From an uncultured Bacilli bacterium (lineage in GTDB: Bacteria > Bacillota_I > Bacilli_A > RF39 > UBA660), in NCBI GenBank assembly GCA_947632495.1, contig CANRPL010000008.1:1-29204 (forward strand): a DNA stretch of 29,204 nucleotides. Direction: 5' to 3'. The translations under genes and the position numbers were made by a program. Positions 24,822-29,204 of the stretch are shown piece by piece (position 1 is the first letter of the stretch; each line of letters opens with the position of its first letter). A model generated the notes under the pieces. It was not told where the DNA came from, made no database searches, and saw only the letters and a list, made by a program, of their open reading frames with translations.

Positions 24822-26579
24822 ATGTTTGGAAAAATAGTATATATTAGTGATAATGTTGCGCACGTTGAAGTTCCTAAAACGAACGAAGTTGTTGTCAATT
24901 TAATGAATCGTCACGTTGTCTTTGAAGATGAAGATAAACGTATTTTAGGTGAAGTTGAAGATGTATCATCAGAAATTATGAAAATTCGTTTTTTAGGTGA
25001 GCTTACTGATGATCATTTTATTGGTGGTGTTCTTCGTAAGCCTAACTTAACAGCTAAAACGCGTTTAATAAATGCTGATGAATTAAAGATTATCATTGGT
25101 GGTCAAGCGGAAGGATCCTTTATGTTGGGTGTAAGTCCACTATATGATGAGATGCCTATCAATATTAATATTAATGAGATTTGTAGTAACCATTTAGCTA
25201 TCTTTGGTAATACCGGTAGTGGTAAATCATATGGTGTTGCTCGTTTTATTCAAAGCTTATTTTATAATCCAGAATTTGTACCATTTAAATCTAACTTTAT
25301 GATTTTTGATGCCTATGGTGAATATCATAATGCTTTTAGAGAAATAAATCGTGTTAACCCTAACTATAACTTTAAATTCTATACAACTAACCAATCACAA
25401 TTAAGAGAGGGGGGCGAACTTCTTCGTATCCCACTATGGTTATTGTCTGTTGACGATTTTGCCTTACTATTAAATGCTGAAAAGCACTCACAACTACCAA
25501 TTATTGAACGTATGATTAAACTCGTTCGTGTCTTTGCGACAGAAGAAGATATTAGTATTCGTTATAAGAATCACTTAATCGCTAAAGCTATTATGGATAT
25601 TATGTATACTAACCAAACAGCTGCTAGTAAACGTAATGATATTTTCTCAATTATAGCTAGCTGTTCAACACCACAATTTAATTTGGAAGCTCCAGTTCAA
25701 GGTATTGGTTATGTTCGTAAATTCCGTGAATGTTTCTTAATCGATAATACTGGTCAGTTTACCGAAAGCGTTTTGATTACACAATATATCACTTCTTTTA
25801 TTGATGAAGAACTAGAAAAATTTGAACCAACAGCCGATCATTTCTTTACTCTTGATGATGTTGAGAAAGCCCTTCAATTTACCCTTATTTCTGAAGGATT
25901 ATTACGTAATGAACAATTATATAATGAAGCTATTACCTTAAAAGTACGTCTACATGCTTTAGCAGTAGGTGAAAATAAAGAGTTCTTTAATTATCCACAA
26001 TATATTTCCATGGAAAATTTTGTAGCTTCGTTAGTTACCTATAATAACAAAAAGGCCCAGATTGTTAACTTCAACTTGGAGGATGCTGATGACCGTTTAT
26101 CTAAGACAATCGTTAAAATCTTTGCCAAAATGTTCTTTGATTTTACTAAACGTCTAAATGAGCGTGCTTCTATTCCATTCCATCTTGTTTTAGAGGAATC
26201 TCACCGTTATGTTCAAAATGATAATGATAACTTCTTATTAGGTTACAATATTTTCGAACGTATCGCTAAAGAGGGGCGTAAATTTGGTATGTTGTTATTC
26301 TTGATTTCGCAGCGACCTGTTGAATTGTCAGAAACCGTTATTTCACAGTGTAGTAACTTCTTAATCTTTAAGATGACGCACCCAAGGGATCTTGAATATA
26401 TGGAAAAGATGTTACCTAATATGAGTGCTGAAATCATGGAAAAGCAAAAGAGCTTACAGCCAGGTACTTGTGTAGCCTTTGGACGTGCGTTTAGTATTCC
26501 ACTTATTGTTAAAATGCCACTTCCAAATCCAGAACCATACAGTACCAATGCCGATATCGTTGGTCGTTGGACACAATAG
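24822..26579 (+). CDS. HerA-like (DUF87) ATPase
   Basis: 585 residues. The N-terminal HAS-barrel-like domain (about 1-95) is followed by an FtsK/HerA-type ATPase: Walker A GNTGSGKS at 129-136, Walker B-like HLVLEESH at 454-461 (EE where DE is usual), SQRPVELS sensor region and PGTCVAFGRAFSIPLIV near the C-terminus. HerA proteins are hexameric DNA translocases that usually partner the nuclease NurA or, in bacteria, defence effectors such as Sir2. No nuclease or effector gene is adjacent; the flanks are ylxM and a GDPD gene. Partner and role therefore remain open: DNA end processing or a housekeeping role. AAGGGTGAT precedes the ATG. Confidence 0.9.
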   Translation: MFGKIVYISDNVAHVEVPKTNEVVVNLMNRHVVFEDEDKRILGEVEDVSSEIMKIRFLGELTDDHFIGGVLRKPNLTAKTRLINADELKIIIGGQAEGSFMLGVSPLYDEMPINININEICSNHLAIFGNTGSGKSYGVARFIQSLFYNPEFVPFKSNFMIFDAYGEYHNAFREINRVNPNYNFKFYTTNQSQLREGGELLRIPLWLLSVDDFALLLNAEKHSQLPIIERMIKLVRVFATEEDISIRYKNHLIAKAIMDIMYTNQTAASKRNDIFSIIASCSTPQFNLEAPVQGIGYVRKFRECFLIDNTGQFTESVLITQYITSFIDEELEKFEPTADHFFTLDDVEKALQFTLISEGLLRNEQLYNEAITLKVRLHALAVGENKEFFNYPQYISMENFVASLVTYNNKKAQIVNFNLEDADDRLSKTIVKIFAKMFFDFTKRLNERASIPFHLVLEESHRYVQNDNDNFLLGYNIFERIAKEGRKFGMLLFLISQRPVELSETVISQCSNFLIFKMTHPRDLEYMEKMLPNMSAEIMEKQKSLQPGTCVAFGRAFSIPLIVKMPLPNPEPYSTNADIVGRWTQ

Positions 26580-26594
26580 AATATCAAAACAAAC

Positions 26595-26627
26595 AAAAAG
26601 AAAGTTAAAAGCTTTCTTTTTTTGTTT
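26595..26627 (+). terminator. Terminator after the HerA-like gene
   Basis: AAAAAGAAAG (26595-26604) pairs with CTTTCTTTTT (26612-26621) around TTAAAAG, followed by T and TGTTT. Confidence 0.8.
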
Positions 26628-26645
26628 AATTACATATATTAAATT

Positions 26646-27242
26646 ATGAAATATTTAATTGCCCATCGAGCTTTAGATCATCATTCTTTTAAAGAAAATA
26701 GTATTGCTGGCGCTCTTATGTGTTTGAGTAAAGATTATATAGCTGGTATTGAAATTGATGTCCGACTAACGAAAGATAATAAACTCGTTATGTATCATAA
26801 TCTACTATATAATTTAGTAAGTGTATCCAGTATTAAATATAAGGATATGACTAATGTTGATTTATTAGCTAATCTCTTATCACAAGTAAAAACGGATAAA
26901 ATCATTTTACTAGATATTAAATGTGAATCTCATCATTATCATTATTTGCTTAAAAAACTTTTAAAGTTATTAAAAAAGTATCCTTTAAATTATTATTTAT
27001 GTTCTTTTAATTATGATTTAACGAAGCAATTAGTTAAGATGACAAAATATCCAGTCGGCTTATTTATAACCGATTTAATTAATAAGAATAAAGATTTTTC
27101 TCATCTTTCTTTTTTAGCATTATCACGTAACAGTTATCCGGATATTCCTTTTAAGATGAAGATGGTATGGACGATTAATCAAAAGAAAGATTTAGCGCAT
27201 TATTCTTATATTATAACCGATAAACCTTATTTACTATCATAA
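26646..27242 (+). CDS. Glycerophosphodiester phosphodiesterase family protein
   Basis: 198 residues, shorter than the usual 240 or so. Motifs: AHRALD with catalytic His-Arg, FKENS for the usual ENT, GIEIDVRLTKDNKLVMYHN (H present; the usual HD is HN), LLDIK for the EIK strand, and a C-terminal VWTINQ...YIITDKP. GDPD enzymes release sn-glycerol 3-phosphate from glycerophosphodiesters. No signal peptide, so it acts in the cytosol. No Shine-Dalgarno sequence precedes the ATG. The in-frame TAA at 26640-26642 rules out a longer form. A TATATT at 26635-26640 would make a leaderless mRNA, but the -35 is poor. Its 3' end overlaps the opposite-strand gene by 16 bases. Confidence 0.85.
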   Translation: MKYLIAHRALDHHSFKENSIAGALMCLSKDYIAGIEIDVRLTKDNKLVMYHNLLYNLVSVSSIKYKDMTNVDLLANLLSQVKTDKIILLDIKCESHHYHYLLKKLLKLLKKYPLNYYLCSFNYDLTKQLVKMTKYPVGLFITDLINKNKDFSHLSFLALSRNSYPDIPFKMKMVWTINQKKDLAHYSYIITDKPYLLS

Positions 27243-27712
27243 TAAGAGGCTGTTTCCGTAATGATAGTGGCGCTTTTATCCATCATTTTAATAAGGCGAG
27301 CTAGACGATAACGTTTTTTACGGGATGTCATAATGAGCAAAACTTTTTCTTTATTATTCCACCCATAGCCATCGATGGCTGTCACTTGATAATCTAAATG
27401 ACGAAGCTTTTCCATAATCGGAGAATCATCACTCGTAATACAGGTAATCATATTATCTCCTAAAGCAATTTTTTCTTCAATGACACAACCTAGATATGAA
27501 CCGACAAAACAACCTAGAGCGAAAGCAATAATTTTAAATGGTTCGGTTGTAAAGTTTCTTAAGACCGATATGGTCGCAAAAATCCATATAATAGCGATAA
27601 AAAAATTTAGAATAGCTCCAATAAATTTTTTTTGATTTGATAGAACAATAATTCGTATGGTCGTTAAAATATTCTCTAGAGTTTTAGCTAAAAAAATTAG
27701 TAGGTAGATCAC
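27227..27712 (-). CDS. UPF0316 membrane protein (DUF5698/DUF2179)
   Basis: 161 residues. Three hydrophobic segments in the first 85 residues (LIFLAKTLENILTTIRIIVL, then about 31-52 and 59-80) end in GCFVGSYLGCVIEEKIALG. A C-terminal soluble domain of the DUF2179 type (about 90-150, ITSDDSPIMEKLR, VTAIDGYGW, VLLIMTSRKKRYRLARLI) follows. This architecture is the UPF0316 family of Bacillota; function unknown. Start is GTG at 27712 with GGTGAT 5 bases upstream, and no ATG is nearby in frame. It converges on, and overlaps, the GDPD gene. Confidence 0.88.
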   Translation of the reverse strand: MIYLLIFLAKTLENILTTIRIIVLSNQKKFIGAILNFFIAIIWIFATISVLRNFTTEPFKIIAFALGCFVGSYLGCVIEEKIALGDNMITCITSDDSPIMEKLRHLDYQVTAIDGYGWNNKEKVLLIMTSRKKRYRLARLIKMMDKSATIITETASYYDSK

Positions 27713-27800
27713 TATATCACCATTATTAGTATTTGTTAAAAATAAATTATTATTAAAAAGAGAAGTCGACTTAAAAGTATAGATTTTTCTTTCGATAAGA

Positions 27801-27809
27801 TGTTATAAT
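27801..27809 (+). promoter_or_regulatory. Extended -10 promoter of ffh
   Basis: TGTTATAAT with the -10 TATAAT at 27804-27809. The -35 region at 27781-27789 is poor, so it appears to rely on the extended -10. Start would be near 27816, giving a leader of about 12 bases. Confidence 0.6.
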
Positions 27810-27827
27810 ACTTAAGTAGGTGATGAT

Positions 27828-29126
27828 ATGTTCGAAAGTTTAGGCGACAGATTACAAACTGCTATTAATAAAATTAAAGGTTATGGCAAAATAACAGAAG
27901 AAAATATTAGTGATGTAACAAGAGAAATTAGACTCGCTTTATTAGAAGCTGATGTTAACTATAAAGTTGTTAAAGAATTTGTCAATAACGTTAAAGAAAA
28001 AGCGCTTGGCGAAGAAGTAGCTAAATCCTTAAAACCAGGAGAAATGTTTGTTAAAATCTTAAAAGACGAATTAGTTGAGCTTTTAGGTGGTGAAGAAGCA
28101 CCTCTTTATATGAGTGGGCATCCATCAGTTTTAATGCTTGTCGGACTACAGGGTAGTGGTAAAACAACAACGATTGGAAAGTTAGCTTTACGTTTAAGAA
28201 AAAAAGAAAAAAAGAATCCATTATTAGTTGCTTGTGATGTATATCGTCCAGCTGCCATTGATCAACTTAAAACGATCGGTAAAGAATTAAATATTGAAGT
28301 TTATTCAGAAGGTAAGGGTAATCCTGTTGAAATTAGTAAGAACGCTATTAATTACGCAAAAGAAAATCACTTTGATTATGTCTTAATCGATACGGCAGGG
28401 CGTCTTCATATTGATGAAGAATTAATGGATGAGTTAAATAATATTAATAATGAAGTTAATCCTAACGAAATATTATTAGTTATCGATAGTATGACAGGTC
28501 AAGATGCGATTAATGTCATTGAGGGATTTAATAATCGGCTACCACTTACGGGAGCTATTTTAACTAAATTAGATGGGGATACAAGAGGTGGTGCAGCTTT
28601 ATCTATTCGTCATCTAACTAATGTCCCAATTAAGTTTATTGGTATTAGTGAGAAGATGGATGGTTTAGATGAGTTTCATCCTGAACGTATGGCTACCCGC
28701 ATTTTAGGTATGGGCGACATTATGACAATGCTTGAGAAGGCTGAAGAAGTGATTGATCAAGATGAAGCTATGAAGACTGCTAAAAGGATGCAAGCTGGTA
28801 AATTTGATTTAGAAGATTTCTTATCAGCTTTAAAGCAAGTTAAGAAAATGGGACCTCTAGAGAATTTAATAAAGATGTTACCAGGGGTACCTAAAGAAGC
28901 ACGTAATATTAAAGTTGATCCTAAAGATATGGCCCATATTGAAGCAATCGTCTTATCGATGACACCTTATGAAAGAAGACATCCAGAATGTTTAAAAAAT
29001 AGTCGTAAATTACGTATTGCGAAAGGATCAAGTCGTTCGGTTGAAGAAATAAATCGTCTTTTAAAGCAATTTGAAGAAATGAAAAAAATGATGAAAATGT
29101 TAAAAAATGGTAAAATGCCTTTTTAG
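27828..29126 (+). CDS. ffh: Signal recognition particle protein Ffh (SRP54)
   Basis: 432 residues, near the family's usual 440-450. It binds 4.5S RNA and signal sequences and delivers ribosomes to FtsY. Order: N domain (1-85), G domain with GLQGSGKTTTIGKLA, DVYRPAAIDQL, LIDTAGRLHIDEEL and TKLDGDTRGGAALSI, then a methionine-rich M domain (about 300-432) with GPLENLIKMLPGV, MTPYERRHPE, KGSSRSVEEINRLLKQF and KKMMKML. AGGTGATG precedes the ATG. rpsP, its common partner, does not follow; the stop codon is instead 1 base from a likely insertion-sequence end. No terminator is seen. Confidence 0.97.
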   Translation: MFESLGDRLQTAINKIKGYGKITEENISDVTREIRLALLEADVNYKVVKEFVNNVKEKALGEEVAKSLKPGEMFVKILKDELVELLGGEEAPLYMSGHPSVLMLVGLQGSGKTTTIGKLALRLRKKEKKNPLLVACDVYRPAAIDQLKTIGKELNIEVYSEGKGNPVEISKNAINYAKENHFDYVLIDTAGRLHIDEELMDELNNINNEVNPNEILLVIDSMTGQDAINVIEGFNNRLPLTGAILTKLDGDTRGGAALSIRHLTNVPIKFIGISEKMDGLDEFHPERMATRILGMGDIMTMLEKAEEVIDQDEAMKTAKRMQAGKFDLEDFLSALKQVKKMGPLENLIKMLPGVPKEARNIKVDPKDMAHIEAIVLSMTPYERRHPECLKNSRKLRIAKGSSRSVEEINRLLKQFEEMKKMMKMLKNGKMPF

Positions 29127-29127
29127 T

Positions 29128-29204
29128 GGGTTCTTTGTCAAATAGTGTTGGTAGACAATAAATTTGATAAATGAATCTAATTATAGAGGATGATGAAAAT
29201 CATC
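29128..29204 (+). mobile_element. Probable end of an ISL3-family insertion sequence (runs off the window)
   Basis: GGGTTCTTTGTCAAATAGTG (29128-29147) then TTGGT resembles the terminal inverted repeats I recall for ISL3-type elements (GG.TCTTTGTCAA...). It begins one base after the ffh stop. A possible start codon appears 43 bases inside. Only one end is in the window, so this rests on pattern memory. Confidence 0.45.
29171..29204 (+). CDS. Possible start of a transposase (partial)
   Basis: ATG at 29171 begins an open frame to the window edge giving MNLIIEDDENH. It is the expected position for an ISL3 transposase start, but only eleven residues are visible and no Shine-Dalgarno site is seen. 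Confidence 0.3.
   Translation, partial: MNLIIEDDENH

Noticed and set aside
26243..26596. Minus-strand open frame of 117 codons at the end of the HerA-like gene
   Set aside because: It overlaps conserved HerA motifs and starts inside the terminator; no recognisable protein.
1..29204. CRISPR array, tRNA or rRNA genes
   Set aside because: No regularly spaced repeats, cloverleaf sequences or conserved rRNA segments were seen on either strand.

Overview
The window is strongly AT-rich, densely coding DNA from a walled, Gram-positive-type bacterium of the Bacillota. Gene content points to the class Bacilli, probably one of the gut lineages near Erysipelotrichia/RF39; that placement is inference from gene content, not from a marker tree. 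It has peptidoglycan genes, a sortase and its substrate, RNase J, YlxM and a T-box. The code is standard: ftsY ends at TGA, and tryptophans in all genes are TGG. Many genes use a GGTGAT-type ribosome binding site. I see no tRNA, rRNA or CRISPR.

Layout. (1) 1-4642: tail of fmt, an unknown membrane-anchored protein, two tandem murE paralogues and mraY, closed by a terminator. (2) 4647-8538: own promoter, pyruvate kinase and a family 31 glycosidase. (3) 8543-12047: promoter, leucine-type T-box, small membrane protein and a leucyl-tRNA synthetase with a complete Nudix hydrolase domain inserted in its editing region. (4) 12046-18779: two divergent surface-protein operons. Leftward are a duplicated-domain membrane-anchored protein and a phosphodiester-glycosidase-type protein. 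Rightward are a lamin-tail/CotH-kinase surface protein, a VTC polyphosphate-polymerase-type protein and a DUF4956 membrane protein. (5) 18792-21006: a small membrane protein, then a thioester-domain adhesin with a VPNTG sorting signal whose gene overlaps that of its likely dedicated sortase. (6) 21020-23187: rnj (leftward) and a 111-residue orphan (rightward) from divergent promoters. (7) 23259-29126: SRP-linked genes (ftsY, small membrane protein, ylxM, HerA-like ATPase), a GDPD-family phosphodiesterase convergent with a UPF0316 membrane protein, and ffh. Just after the ffh stop the sequence looks like the terminus of an ISL3-type insertion sequence running out of the window.

Much of the window concerns the cell surface: wall precursor synthesis (MurE, MraY), surface modification (CotH/VTC/DUF4956, phosphodiester glycosidase) and sortase-anchored adhesion. 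The rest is protein targeting (Ffh, FtsY, YlxM), translation (Fmt, LeuS), RNA turnover (RNase J) and central carbon metabolism. The most unusual items are the LeuRS-Nudix fusion under T-box control, the divergent tandem MurE, the CotH/VTC/DUF4956 module and the adhesin-sortase pair with an altered sortase active site.
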